Positions 47,401-60,152 of a stretch of DNA of 64,000 bases are shown piece by piece; positions within the stretch are counted from its first letter, which is position 1; the number at the start of each line of letters is the position of its first letter. Source of the DNA: Rhabdornis inornatus (lineage: Eukaryota > Chordata > Aves > Passeriformes > Rhabdornithidae). The notes under the pieces are model-generated. The model was not told where the DNA came from and did no database searches. It was given only the letters and a program-made list of their open reading frames with translations. A program made the translations under genes and the position numbers. Location of the stretch: the NCBI GenBank assembly GCA_013397075.1, contig VWZS01009594.1, forward strand, positions 70,559-134,558, written 5' to 3'.

Positions 47401-48169
47401 AGCCAGAAATCACTGCCAGAATGTCAAACACGTGCAGGGGCTGAAGAGCTCAATCACAGAGACATTTCCACCCATGAACTGCCAAGAAACACCCAAAGCT
47501 CTCCTCTTCCATGGGCAGCATTCCCCAGGAAGTCTTGAAAACCTCTGGTGTGTCACCAGCCTGGAGAAAGGAGTCAGGTTTGGAGTCATTGGTGTAAACA
47601 GTGAGTAAAAAATTCAACCTCACTCCTCTCATCATCCCTCAAGATCTGATAATGAGGGACTAATGAGACTAATGAGTCTCTGCCTGTCACTGTGACTGTC
47701 ACTAAGTGCCTCTCCCCATCCAGCATTCCCTTGTCTCTAAGCTGATGGTTTGGCAACAGCAGGAATGGCTTTGTCCATCCTAAGTTATTAAATTTTATCT
47801 CTATCCCTCAGAAATGTTTTTGGGGGAAGCAGGAGATGCTGGCAGCAGGATCCCAGTGGCCTTGGGCCCTTAGGAAGAGACAGGGAAAAACTTCAGAACA
47901 GGTTCTCACTCATCCCACAGCAGCTTCCTCCTGAAGAAAAACCTGTGAGAGCCTTTTTGTGCAGATGCAGCCAGAGGTGACATTTACCTGGTCCCCTTCA
48001 GCTGTCAGTGCCTCACATCGCTGGGACAAATGGGAACTTCATTTTCTTGGCCATCAGGAGTTTCTCCTTCTTGAAGATTCAAAACATTTTCATCCCACAG
48101 CCCATGTCCTGTTAGAGGCACATGGCCCTTCCAGCTTTATTGTAAAGGAGTAAAACTGAGTGCAGCATC

Positions 48170-48215
48170 ACTCAATGATCTTTGTGGGGTCCCTGCAGCT
48201 CAGGATATTCCAGGC
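48170..48215 (+). mobile_element. Short CR1-like tail
   Basis: Contains CAATGATCTTTGTGGGGTCC and AGCTCAGGATATTCC, which resembles a CR1 terminal segment. Short and uncertain. Confidence 0.4.
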
Positions 48216-48960
48216 AGTGGCTGAGGGAATGGTGGAGGTCAGGGATGGAGCCAGGGGTGCAGCTCTGGCACCCCAAAGCAGAGCAGCCCCAAAGGCTGGG
48301 AGAGCTGATGCACCAGGGCCCCACAGCACAAACCTGGAGGCCCCTGCTGTCCCCCCTGCTCTAACAACACCCCTGTGCCCAGGGACCAGGCACTGCCCCC
48401 CCAGCTGGCTCAGGACAGGATTTGAGCTCATGTTCTCACTCATCTCCCTCAGGGGGGTGTGGGAGCCCAGGGGAGGCGTCTCCAGCCCCAGGGACAGGGC
48501 TCTGAGTCACTAAATCACTCCTGACTTCTGAATTTCACCCTTTAGCTGACACTCAGGGGACATTGATTTCTTCTGCAGTCCTGGAGGACAAATAGAATTC
48601 TCTGCATGGGTACCAGGGCTGTGAGCAGCATAGCAGGTTCTCTTCCCCCTGACATTGGTGATCTGAGTCTCAGTGATGCTCATCAGACCCTTCCACTGCC
48701 AGGTCAAACCATTCAGTGTGGCTGGATTTTACATGGAAAGGCAGGAAAATGTCCAAGCAGCCAGTTTTAAAGAAAAAAAATGCCAAACTTTACCCAGAAA
48801 ATGATAAAGACAAAAGAATTGAGCTGCCTATTGAAATATGCAGGTGTAATGCACAGCACTTTCCATTATCTCTGTTATGTTTTAACTGAGTGTTAACATT
48901 TTCATCTGACCTGTGCGTCTGATCTCAGTGTCCAAGGCTCAGCATCAGCTGGGGCAGCCC

Positions 48961-49009
48961 TCTGGAAATCCTCTGGAAATCCTCTGGAAATCCTCTGGAA
49001 ATCCTCTGG
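48961..49009. repeat. 11-bp tandem repeat, 4.4 units
   Basis: TCTGGAAATCC four times without mismatch, then a partial unit. Confidence 0.95.
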
Positions 49010-49255
49010 TGTGCTGGCCAGGCCCAGGGGCTGGGGGGGCAGAGCTCAGCACCCCCAGCACATCTGGCAGTGCTGCTGAGCTGGGCCAGCTGTGCCTCCC
49101 TGCTGAGCAAAGCTGTGTCTGGGGAATCTGGCTCAGCTGAGCCTGGCCTCTGGTTCATGCCAGGCCTGAGTGAAGCATCCTTGGTTTGTCCAGCAGGAGT
49201 TTAAGCAGCTGCCTGAACTAACTGCTCTCACTAATTGGTGTCTGGCTGGTTCAAC

Positions 49256-49280
49256 ATGTTCCATATCAAATATGGAACAT
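49256..49280. repeat. Perfect 11-bp inverted repeat
   Basis: Arms ATGTTCCATAT (49256-49266) and ATATGGAACAT (49270-49280) around CAA, in WNT3 intron 1. Confidence 0.85.
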
Positions 49281-52200
49281 CTTTGAGAGTTAAGACAGAA
49301 AGAACTCTGGATTCAGAGTCCAACCACTCACCAGTGTGGACACATCACAGTCCTTGATGAAAGTCAAGGCTCATTCCACAAATACTGGGTAGCCATTATC
49401 ATTTTTACAATGTTTATGAAGTTCATACCAAAGCCTCTTGAAGATGGATTCATGATTTTCATTGTGTCCACATGGTTATGATCCTGTCCTAGCACATAGA
49501 ACCTGAAAACTGAACTACAGTGGTCTGGATTCTCTGTTTCAGCCCACTCTTCCTGTCATTTTCCCAAAGGCAGCAGCTCTAAATGGAGCTTGGGATGGAA
49601 ATGGAATCTAAAGAGCTCTGAGCTGCAGCTCAAGGTATTGATCTACAGCAGGGGGATTGTGATGGGATGTCTGAGCTCTGTAAAGTCACCAAGGCACACT
49701 CTGCTGCTGCTGCCCCTCTGTAAGGCCCAGAAATTCTGTCCCAGCCCTGATTTTGGAAGGGTTGGAGTCCCCTGGTCTCTCCTTTGCTGGTAGATGGAGC
49801 AGCCCAGTGGTCCAGACTCAACACCTGTTTTTCACTGGCTTTTGCTGGGACAAGACAAATTTGATGTTCAGCTGCTCCTGCTCATGCCACAGCCTCATTC
49901 AGTTCCCAACCCACCCAGAGGATCTGTCAGGGATTTTCCTAGAGGACCTGAAACAGGGAGGATTTGTCAGGAGCTCGGCTATCACGTACAGACAGTCACA
50001 GCTCATGTTCCTTCACTTACCTGGAGCTGAATTTTTGCCTTCTGTTGCTATTGAAATATTATTTTTGCTGACCTGATCTGAGGTCCCTTTTGTGTCTACA
50101 AATGGAAGTGTCTCAGGGATCCTGAATTTCGTAGTAAAGTCACAGCAATGCTGGATGAGGTGAGAGGTTCTCAGTATCAGGCTGTGTTATTTGAGGTTGT
50201 TTGGGTGAAGTTTTCAGGATAAAGCAAAGTCTGGATGGGACATAGGCTGAGATTCCTCTGTTTGTTGTGCTGTGATTAACACTTGGAGTCCTTTAACACC
50301 CCCTGTGCCCTGTGCTGATCTGCAGCTTTTCCTGGGATAAGCTTTTCCTTGGGACAGAGGGATCTTGAGAGCCCCCAGCTCCCCCACTCCAGGAGCCCTC
50401 TCTTTCCTTGACTGGGACCATATCCAGGACTCCTCAGAAATCCCAAACTGACCCCAAAAACAGGTGTTTGCAAACTCCTCATCTACCCTGTCTGACCCTG
50501 CCCTGGTTGAGGATTCCTCTCTCCAGTCACACACCCAGCACACACCAAGGCAACAAAACAGCCACAACAAAACCTCCAGAGCAAGAACTGGGAGCCTTGG
50601 CTGGAAGGGCTCCCCTGCCCAGCCTGGAAATTGCCTCTTGATCACCTGGGCTGCCAGTGGAGCTTTGCCATCCCTGGAAGATGAAAAACCACACTTTGAA
50701 AAGTAAATTTGCCCTGATAAAGGAGCCATAGTCTCTAATTCCTTTTCTGAAGATAGGTTTCCTGATTTGCTAATTTGCTAATTTGTCTTTTTCACAATTC
50801 ACTGAACCTGTCTGCTTTTAATTAATCTTACAAATCTAATCAAGTCTAACTGGCACCTTTCCCAGTCCTTGCACTCTTGAATGAGAAACACTTTCCCTGC
50901 TGCCCTCCAGCACCACCCTGGCTCAGGCTCCAGATCTTCCAGCTCTTATTTTCAACAAACAGACCCTCACTGGGGCAGAAAGGGTTATTGCTGGGTGATA
51001 AAAATCTCAAGGGGTTTTTTATTCTGATCCCATTTTTATGTCACAAGTTTCCCAATCCAAGTTTCCTGCAGTTACTTTCTAGAAATTGTGGAGGTTTATA
51101 ATTAAGAAATTTGCTGTGGTCTTTGAAAAATGTCACAGGAATTTTTCACAGTCCTACAAGTTCCACTCAGTTCTTTACTCCTCACTCCCTCCTCCCATGG
51201 ACCTTGGGAGTTTCTTGCTGCCAGGGGCACATTTGCAAGGCAGGTTTTACCTGCAGAGGTCTCTTAGATGTTTTAGGGGGGTTTCTTGTTGGGGTTTTTT
51301 GGGTTGTTTTTTTTTTGTTTTTTTTAATTGCTGCAAAATATTTCAACTGACTTTTAAAATTCTGATTATTGCATGTTATCTGCTCCAGCCTGATTAGGTT
51401 TAGTATCAACCAACTCCCCGTTAATAAGTTTTTATGAAATCCACCTGTTGTCTGTTTGGCAGGGAATTTATGCCGAGTGCCGAGCCATGGCTGTCTCTAT
51501 ATTTTCACTTTTCCTTTCATTTTGCTCATTTTCCCCCTCCAAATCTGAAAATAAGGTCTCCAGAAACAAAGTCCATATTTGTGGGTTTGGTGGGGCACAG
51601 GCTGCTTCTTCTGTTGGTTAAATAAGAACTCAAAAAGAGTTGGGAGTTGATTTAAAAGAGGCTCTTAGCCACAAGCAGTGCTGCAATGCTCAGGATCACA
51701 GATTTGGAGGCAAAACCCCCAAAGGAGACACTTCCCTTTTGTGCTGGGGCTGTGATTTTCACATCCTTTTAGGAGCAGTCATCTTTGTGACATCCCTTAT
51801 CCCAGTGCCAGGAGCATTGGGAAGAGCCAGACAAGAGGTGACAGCACCACCAGGGATATGCTCAGAGGCTTTGAAGGTGTTGGAAATCAGCCTTTGTCTT
51901 GGTTTGAAAGACAGGTGCCTGCCAAGAGAGGCAGGAGGCTCTTTTTAAAATGGAGAACGTAAACCCCCTCCCTCCAAATTATTATAACTTTGAAATTAAG
52001 GGGCTCTCAGGCATATATACAGGAATAGGAATAACAGAAATAATAGGAATCATTTCTTTACTAGGAAAATTAAAATAGAAATACAATATTACAGAGAACA
52101 AACCCAAAAACACTGCCAGAGTGAGAATCCAAGCTGACACCCCGTCAGTCAGTCAGGGTGTTGGTGCAGTCCCATTCCATGGTGGCTGCATCCTCCTGCA

Positions 52201-53553
52201 GTGACAGATGTGGTCCTGTTGGAGCAGTGCTCCTGTAGAAGGTGCAGTTTTCCTCTGAAGGCCCAGTGATGATGTAGAAAGGTTTTCCTCTGGAATCCAG
52301 TGGAAAAAGGCTGCTCTGATGTTCCAAATCTCAGATTTGATCTGGGTAGGAAATGGCTCCTCCCCCTGGGTGGAGCATCTCGCAATGGGATGATGGAATT
52401 TTATCAGCCATGCACTGGGACTCCATGACCCATGAACAGGAGATATCTCCTGGAGGGAGGATGGGTTGTGGGAAAGATAAAGAACACTGCCCCAGCTGGT
52501 TCTAACAGCTGGTGATAGAATACACACCTCCAGTCACATCCTGCATTGCAACCCAGGACAGCCTTTGATGGCCAGAGGACACAGCTGAGCCCTCCCAGCT
52601 GCTCAGAAATGCTGTGGCTCCATTGTGCAGATGTTTCCAGGCTGATGTGCCTCCCACCACACCCTGCCCTGCTCTGCTGCCTCTGTGCTCCCAGCCCAGG
52701 GGTCCTGGCTCAAGGGGTTGTAGTTCCAGTCCTGACAGTGTCCATGCTGGGACAGGAGTTGGTGTTTGGTGTCCAGCCCAGGCTGAGGTTTAGCTGTGCT
52801 TCCCCCTCAATCCCCTGGGCCCAGCAGAGGGGATCCAGCCCCAGACAGCTCCTGAGCTGCTCCAGGGATCAGGGTTTGGAGGGGGAAACTCTTGGGTTCC
52901 ACCTCAAGCCTTGAGACCTCAGTTCAAGGTGGGCATTGACTTCTCTGCTGGGTGAAAACCACACACAAACTGGGAAATCAGATTTCTGGTGTGGTTCTGA
53001 AGGCTGTGAATTCCAGGCTTGCTGAGGAAATGAACAACTGGGTGTAAAAACCTGCCCTGAGTGCTGGAATGTATTAGAAAAGTGTCCTGTGGGAAAGGAC
53101 ATGGAGATGCTCAAAGAACATTTGCCTTGAGGTTGGGCTTTCAGTTGCTCCAGTCACATCAGGCTCCAGTAATTCCCCTGGCCTTAAACAAAATATCACC
53201 AAAGAGAGAGACCCCATCCCTCCCAAGCTTTGAACTCAGTTAAACTTTACTGTAGCTGGTATGGAGCTGGAAAAAAAAATAAAGCCATATCCGCAATAAT
53301 CAAAAAGAATAAAATTCTCGGCAATAATAAACCTGTAAGAAAATATTTAATTTTTCAGATTAATTAATCTCTGTTCCTGACCAAAAACTCTGGGAGTAAA
53401 GGATATTTCCCATAACTCCAGATCAGATTATTTGTTACAAAATAAGGTGACTTTTTACATTGGTGAGGAGTCAACAGCAGAGTTTTTGCAAGGACAGAGT
53501 GTCCAGCACTGAGAAGGGTTGGGGTGGGGGAGCAGAGATCAGAGATGTGAACA

Positions 53554-53664
53554 AAGCTGGGCTGGGGGAGGCTGTCCCTGCCCATGGCAGGGGCTGGGAT
53601 GGGATGAGCAATAAAGTCCCTTCAACCCAAACCATTCCATGATTTTGTGAGGATTCTGTGATGA
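53554..53664 (+). mobile_element. CR1 LINE 3' tail
   Basis: Sense CR1: 'GGCTGTCCCTGCCCATGGCA', 'AGTCCCTTCAACCCAAACCA', then TTCCATGATTTTGTGAGGAT. Confidence 0.85.
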
Positions 53665-55454
53665 AATTTGATCCATGACAACATTGCTCAGGGTGGTAAA
53701 GCACAAAGGAAACCTCAGAGGACAGGAGTGAATGGCACTTAGTGGATAATCAAATTAAATAATGCAAATTGGAAAAAGGGTCCCAAATCTGCACAATGTC
53801 AGTAGGTTAGATTTTCTGCTAGGGCTCTTTGACAGACATTATTATGGGATGGTCTTTGCAGTTGGTGCTTTAGTGCTCACTAACCAAAGTGAAGCTGTGC
53901 AAAATCTATGAGAATTCACTTTGCTGTTTCTTCTCTTGCCCAGACTTTTGGGCCACGTTGGTTGATAAGAGATAGGAAAGGTCTCTTAGGAGCTGTTGGA
54001 TTTGCTCTCAGGACAGAAAATGCCAGCATGGCATTATTTCAGTCATTATTTATTTTATTGTTGCACCCCAAGGTGTGTTTGCACATTTCCTATAGAATGA
54101 GGAAAGCACACCAAAAACCCAACAGGGGACTGGAAGGGCTGAATTTCCTCAGGTGAGGAGACAATATTTAGATTTGCTGCTTGGACAGAGACAATTCCAA
54201 GTGAATACAAAACAGATCCTGCAGATCACAAACGATGGCAGGAGTGTGGTGAGGAGCAGAAGTTTATTGTTTATTGGTTATTGATTATTGTTTATTGCTG
54301 TGGGTTGGGTCAGGTGGGCAGCCAAGCCCCACCCTGCTGCTTTTCCAGTGAGATGGGGAAAAGAATCAGCAAGGTAAAAGTATAAATAATTCATGGCTTG
54401 AACTGGAGGCAGTTTAAGGGGGGGAGAAAAGCTGCTGCACACACAAGCAGAGCCAAGTGAGGAGTTCCCTCAATGCTGCCCATCCCAGGCAGGTTTCAGC
54501 CTCCTGCAGGGCTCCATCACCCTGGTGGTGACCTGGGGAGGCAAATCCCACAACTCCAAACATCCCCCACCTCCTCCTTCTTTCCCAGATTTTTGCTCAG
54601 TTGGAAATTTTTCATCCTTGGGCCTCTTCAGCATGAGTCACCTCCCCTGGTGATGCTCCCAGATATTTTCCTTCCTTCCAGCACCCAGCCCAGCACATCA
54701 GTGGAGGTGCCCAGAGGAGCTGTGCTCCAGGACCAGCCCCCTCTGCAGTGCCTCACACCCAGGGATGCTGCTGGGATCCCTTTTCCATTTCCAAGATTTC
54801 TCACATCTTGTCCTATCTGGAGTGGCCCAAAAGACACCGTTTCATTTATTCAAAGGCTTTTGTTGCTGCCTGGTGAAATTATTGGACTTCTGGGATGGAA
54901 ATTAACTGAGACAAGTGTGTGGGACTGTGGGCCATGTTCCCAGGAAGGGCTGAAAAAACAAACCACGAGCTGAGAAAAGCCCTGAGCATCACTTCACTCA
55001 CAGTCCTTGAGCACAACATTCCAGAACCAACCTTCAACTCAGGCCACCCCACATCCCCTCACTGCTGGGACCTGCAGGAACTGGGCTCAGCCCTCTTTTA
55101 CCCCTGCTTTGCTCCTTGTGCTGCTTCCCAACAGAGCTGAGGTTCCCTGGGAAGGAGGCAGAGCAGCACCAGTGTGGCACGATTCCGTCTTCCCTGCAAC
55201 ATTCAGAGCAGTTTGTGTCTCACACCTTTCCAGAGCCCAGAACCCTCCACTCCAAGTGCTTTGCTCTCCATGGAAAGAGCATAGCAGCATCCAGTAGTAA
55301 AGCAGCCGGATTTTTCACCACGAGAAACCACCTGGGCTAATTCTAAATCTGCTTTCCACAAGATTCCATTTGATTTTTCCATGCTGGAGCTGACACAAGA
55401 CACTTTAAGATCCAGCTGAGACAGAACCAGTGCCCAGGATGGGCAGCCCAGCTG

Positions 55455-55530
55455 ACCACTGCCCCACTGACCCCACTGTCCCCACTGCCCTCATTGTCCC
55501 CACTGCCCACTGTCCCCTCTGTCCCGTGCT
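55455..55530. repeat. CCCCACTG-rich tandem repeat
   Basis: Irregular CCCCACTGACCCCACTGTCC units. Confidence 0.85.
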
Positions 55531-56089
55531 CGCCCAAGGCTCCTCCTCTCTGGAGCAACTCCAGGCTGTTCACAGGAGCAGAACCAGCCTGGGGATTCAG
55601 TCCTGGTCTCAGGGCTGGGAAAGACTCTGCAAAGAGAGACAGCCCTTAGATCACAGCCCAAACGGGCACAGCTGAGTGGATGTGGTAATTCCCATCCCCG
55701 GGGTGTTTTCCACAATGTCTGAGCATTGGGAAGTCGCTTTCCAGTACCAAAGTCTGTGATTCACCCTGGGGGATTTCGGGACAGTTGGCACCAACCACTT
55801 CTCGAGGCCACCCAAAGGGACCCCCCAATCTGGAGAGGGCTTGGCTGACCAGTGGGAGATGACAGCACCCTCACCTGGGTGCAGAGGTGTCCCTTCTCTC
55901 TGGGATTTCTGTCCGAGTGTGCTGTCCCCTCGTCCCTGGCAGGACACGTTTCCTTTGGGTGCCAGCTTTGGGAAGGAGGCAGGGAAGGAAGGTGAGTGCA
56001 GGGTGCAGGGCTGGCAGTGGCAGGAGAGGGGACAGCAGCCCTGGGAGGCGGCGTGGCCTCGGTCACAGCCCCGCCAGGACCCAACAAAC

Positions 56090-56340
56090 CCCAGCGTTTC
56101 TCTTTGGACGAAAGGTTTTACAGCGCTGAAAAACTCGCTGTGTTTATTGCGGTCACAGCCTGGAAGCCTACATTTGCATATGCAAATCATATGTATTTAT
56201 GTAAATTCCGGGTCGAATAATATTATCACAGTCCCCGCAGAATAGATCCTCTCCCGTGGCAAATCACTTGATTGTGTTTTCCAAACCGAGAGTGGCACTG
56301 CTTTGAGCAGGCATTGCTGAACATAAACAACATTTCTATC
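56090..56340. other. Repeat-free stretch with octamer palindrome (candidate enhancer)
   Basis: Unique sequence with several CpG, CTGTGTTTATTGCGG (forkhead-like), the 16-bp palindrome ATTTGCATATGCAAAT (56172-56187), then ATGTATTTATGTAAATTCCG. It differs from the repeat-rich DNA around it. Confidence 0.35.
56172..56187. promoter_or_regulatory. Palindromic double octamer (POU-like) motif
   Basis: ATTTGCATATGCAAAT is a perfect palindrome holding two opposed copies of the octamer ATGCAAAT, the POU-domain binding site. Actual binding is unknown. Confidence 0.45.
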
Positions 56341-56470
56341 TGGTGAGGGAACAATGCAGGACCCAGTTCTGGGCACACCCAGGCCCTTGTCAGTGACTTC
56401 ATTCAGGCTGGGATGCCTGAATGTGTTCCTGCAGAGGAAAAGAGCCCGAGCCCCATCTCCAGATCAGCCC

Positions 56471-56771
56471 CATCCCCATCCCCATCCCCATCCCCATCNN
56501 NNNNNNNNNNNNNNNNNNNNNNNNNNNNNNNNNNNNNNNNNNNNNNNNNNNNNNNNNNNNNNNNNNNNNNNNNNNNNNNNNNNNNNNNNNNNNNNNNNNN
56601 NNNNNNNNNNNNNNNNNNNNNNNNNNNNNNNNNNNNNNNNNNNNNNNNNNNNNNNNNNNNNNNNNNNNNNNNNNNNNNNNNNNNNNNNNNNNNNNNNNNN
56701 NNNNNNNNNNNNNNNNNNNNNNNNNNNNNNNNNNNNNNNNNNNNNNNCCATCCCATCCCATCCCATCCCAC
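56471..56771. repeat. (CCCCAT)n / (CCCAT)n repeat around a gap
   Basis: Left of the gap the unit is six bases (CCCCAT, 56471-56498); right of it five bases (CCCAT, 56748-56770). The two sides are different repeat phases or units. Confidence 0.95.
56499..56747. other. Assembly gap (249 N)
   Basis: Run of N within a CCAT-type simple repeat in WNT3 intron 1. Confidence 1.
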
Positions 56772-57318
56772 CCCCATCCCTGCCTCCCCTTTGCTCACAG
56801 CCAAGCCGTGTTCGGTGCCAAGACAAAGCTGTGGCAGCAGATCCCAAATCACTTCCAAGCCGGTGCCAGAGCCCTGAGCCACCCCAAGGGCAGCAGCTCC
56901 CCCAGAACGGGCTCACCTCACAAATGCTGTTTCTGCAGCAGCACTGATCCCCAGGGATGGGCAGAGGGATCGTGGGGGATGCAGGACTCGCCCTGCTCAC
57001 ACAGGGTGCTGCTCTCCCTGCAGGGATCTGTGTGCCCTGTTAGAACTTGGGGCAGGTCTGACTGACCCCAAACTTCACCACAAACCCAGCAGCAAGGGCA
57101 TTTGACAGAGCTCCTGTTGCTGTCTGAGCCCACTTCTGACTTCTCCACGAGGCCACTTGAGGCCTCAAAATCTCAGCTGGGCTGTTCTTCACACCCAGTC
57201 TCATCTGTGGAGCATTTGGGCCCCAATTCCTCCCCAGCAATCACTCAGGGCACCCCCAGGCTCCAATGCCATCAGCAGTGACCCCTCTGTGCATCTCCTG
57301 TCCTGCTCCACTCCAGGG

Positions 57319-57424
57319 AATCACAGAATGTCCTGAGCTGGAAGGGAACCCCAAGGATCATCCAGTCCAAACCCTGGCCCTGCACAGACATCCCAACAAT
57401 CCCACCCTGGACATCCCTCCTGGT
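57319..57424 (-). mobile_element. CR1 LINE 3' tail
   Basis: Antisense: AATCACAGAATGTCCTGAGC, 'GGAACCCCAAGGATCATCCA', 'CCCTGCACAGACATCCCAAC'. Same subfamily as the sense copy at 36500-36738. Confidence 0.8.
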
Positions 57425-57847
57425 GCTCTGTCAGGCTGGCTGGTAACAGAAAAGAGTTGGGGGTGACACGAGGAGGGGAGGCTGAGATTACAGCACAAGG
57501 CAATGAGCAACAGAGAAGAGGGGAGCAGAAAAATCCAGGGGTGGGAGATTCATGGAGAAAGAAATTTGTGACTGAGCAAAGGGACTGTGAATGGGTGACA
57601 TTTTTGGGATGAGACTTTCTCCCATCAGAAGGATGATGGCTTTTAGGGTGGGATTTTTCACAAGAGATGTTGGGTGTTAGAACCCAAACTGGAAACGAGA
57701 GGCTTTCAGGGTCAGGTGTTAAAAAAGCAGGAGGCTGGGAAGTTTGAGATTTGGGATCATTCCCATCTCAGTACTGACCAAGGACACAGGAGGGAAAGAG
57801 GAGAAAGGAGAGACGGGGAGGGGAGGAGGAGGAGCTGCCCCAGCAGG

Positions 57848-57906
57848 GACACTGAGCAGTGACACTGAGCAGTGACACTGAGCAGTGACACTGAGCAGTG
57901 ACACTG
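57848..57906. repeat. 13-bp tandem repeat, 4.5 units
   Basis: GACACTGAGCAGT repeated without mismatch. Confidence 0.95.
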
Positions 57907-58184
57907 GCTCTGGACAGAGTCGTGGCAATTCCAGCCCCCAGCTGTCCCAGAAAGCTCAACCAGGCAGGCAAGTGGGAGTGTTTTCAACAATCCTTGTCCT
58001 TGTGACAATGCCTTTTTCTCTTCCCACTCCTCCCCACCACCACCCTGCCACATCTCCCCATCCTGCCCCCATAACCTGATGGATCCCAGAATGGTGTCAG
58101 GCAGATCTGTCCTAAAAACCCCACAGAAATGCTTTGGGTCCTTCAGCATCAAACCCACGGTGTGTTGCCAAAGAACTGAATTTT

Positions 58185-58290
58185 AATCACAGAATCAAGG
58201 GATAGTCAGGGTTGGAAGTGACCTCTGCAGATCACAGAGCTCAACCCTGCTTAAAGCAGGGACAGACAGAGCAGGGAGCCCCAGGCTGTG
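58185..58290 (-). mobile_element. CR1 LINE tail
   Basis: Antisense: AATCACAGAATCAAGGGATA, 'GGGTTGGAAGTGACCTCTGC', 'CTCAACCCTGCTTAAAGCAG'. Confidence 0.7.
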
Positions 58291-58295
58291 TCCAT

Positions 58296-58352
58296 TTGGG
58301 TTGTGTATCATGTAATACTTGGGTTGTATATTATATAATACTTGGGTTGTAT
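58296..58352. repeat. 23-bp tandem repeat, 2.5 units
   Basis: TTGGGTTGTGTATCATGTAA + TAC, then a diverged second unit and a partial third. Abuts the CR1 fragment. Confidence 0.85.
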
Positions 58353-59080
58353 TTTCAAGGATGAAATCTCCACAGGCTCTCTAGCTCACCTGCTCTGTCA
58401 CACTCACAGTGAACAGGAGTTTTCCCATGCTCAGAGAGAATTCCATGGTTTTCAGGTTTTTCTCTTGTCTTATCAGAGGAATTTCTCCACCCTCTTCTAC
58501 CAATTATTTCCACACATTGACAAGGTGTCTCAGGTTCTTTCCTGGCTGCACAGTCCCAGCTCTCCCAGCCTCTTGTACTTCAGATGCTCCAACCCAAAAC
58601 CACCTTTGCTCCTCCACCAGGAGGTTTCACAGCCCCACAGCCTCTGCAGAGATCATTTCTGTGCTCTTTAGTGCTCTTACCTGCCCCCACAGCACCCAGA
58701 ACCGCGAGGCAGAGTGAAATGCTCACCTGATGCTCTCCTTCACTCCACTCTTCCCAGTCTCATCCTCTGAATCTGCTCCTGCCCAAGCAGAAAAGCCCCC
58801 AGCAGGGCAAACCCCAGCACAAGGGTTGGAGTGTGCAGAGAAGGAGGTGCTGGGGGTACTGAGGGTGCAGTGACACCCAGCCCACCCTGGGGACTCTGTT
58901 CCCCAAGCATCCTCACTCCTTTTGGGGTCACACCCCACAGGCCATGACACCCAAGGCTTCCAAAACAGCTCTTCTGAAATGTTCTGGGCATGCCAGGCTG
59001 GTTCCAGGCTCCCACAGGCACTGCTGGGGCTGAGGGCTATGCTCCTGGGCCAGCTTGTGGCAAGGGAGAACCATCCCCTT

Positions 59081-59127
59081 GGCTTTTCCAACAGCCTGGT
59101 GGCTTTTCCAACAGCCTGGTGGCTTTT
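59081..59127. repeat. 20-bp tandem duplication, 2.3 units
   Basis: GGCTTTTCCAACAGCCTGGT twice perfectly, then GGCTTTT. Confidence 0.95.
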
Positions 59128-59827
59128 GTGCTCACCTGTTGGAAAGGTTTCCTGTGATGCACCTGCATGGTTGGTGCTTGCAGCCTCGTGCTGCTCTGGT
59201 GGGGATGGAAAGTCAGGAAATGCCATTTGGGAGATTTAAACACCCAGTGCCCAGCCCACGTGTCAGAGTCAGTGCAAGAACCTCATCAGAGGAGAAGAGG
59301 TGAAACAGGCCCTGGATCATTCCTAAAAGTGCAGATTTTCTCCATTTGTTGCAAGAGGAGCCTGAGAGAGGAGCTCAGGGGGAGGTGACCTGAACCAGGA
59401 CACCCAAAGGGGGGTTCCCTGAGGCGCCTTTCAAATCAGTGGATGGATGAGGCACTGAAAAATGGGAAAATGGGCAGTGACCTCCCAAAAGTGCCTGTGC
59501 TCTGCTGGAGGAGGAGCCAGCACAACCAGAGTTTGTGAAGCGTCCATGTGTGAGCAGAGCCACACTCTGAGCCACCGCTCCCTGAGTTGTGGGGTCACAG
59601 AACAAGAATTTAGGTTCATGTGATCTCCAGGATCATCTGCTGGTCTCTCACCATGAGGAGCTACCCAGAGCAGCCCCCTGACCACCACGGTCCCCACTGG
59701 ACTCCCACCTCTGTGTCCGTGGTTTGCCCATCCCAGGGAACCCCAGACTGGACATGGGACTCTACCTGTGGTCCCACAGGAGCTGAGTAGAGGGGGAAAG
59801 TCACATTCCTCGATTTTCCAGTCCTGC

Positions 59828-60020
59828 TAATGCAGCCTCAGGATGCAGCTGATCTTTTTTTCCTGCATGGACACAACAGATTCCTGTTCCAGCTGTTGCC
59901 CACCAGGATCCTCAAGTCCTTTTCTGCAAACTGAGTCAGCCACCAGCCTGTCCTGCTGCTTGGGGCTGTCCCAGCCCTGGCTCAAGGCCTTGCATTTGCT
60001 TTTCCTGAGGTTCATGAGGT
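59828..60020 (-). mobile_element. CR1 LINE internal fragment
   Basis: Antisense CR1 body: 'GTTGCCCACCAGGATCCTCA', 'AGTCCTTTTCTGCAAACTGA', 'TTGCATTTGCTTTTCCTGAG', GTTCATGAGGT, resembling the region before the CR1 3' UTR. Directly abuts an oppositely oriented CR1 tail. Confidence 0.6.
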
Positions 60021-60152
60021 GTCTGAGGCCAGGCTGGATGGGACTTGGAGCCCCTGGTCTAGTGGAAGGTGTCCCTGCCCATGGCAGGGGGTGGAACTGG
60101 ATGATCTTGAGAGTCCTTTCCAACCCAAGCCAGTCTGTGGTTCCATGATCCT
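60021..60152 (+). mobile_element. CR1 LINE 3' tail
   Basis: Sense: 'GAGGCCAGGCTGGATGGGAC', 'GTCTAGTGGAAGGTGTCCCT', 'GCCCATGGCAGGGGGTGGAA', 'CTGGATGATCTTGAGAGTCC', ending GGTTCCATGATC. Confidence 0.9.
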
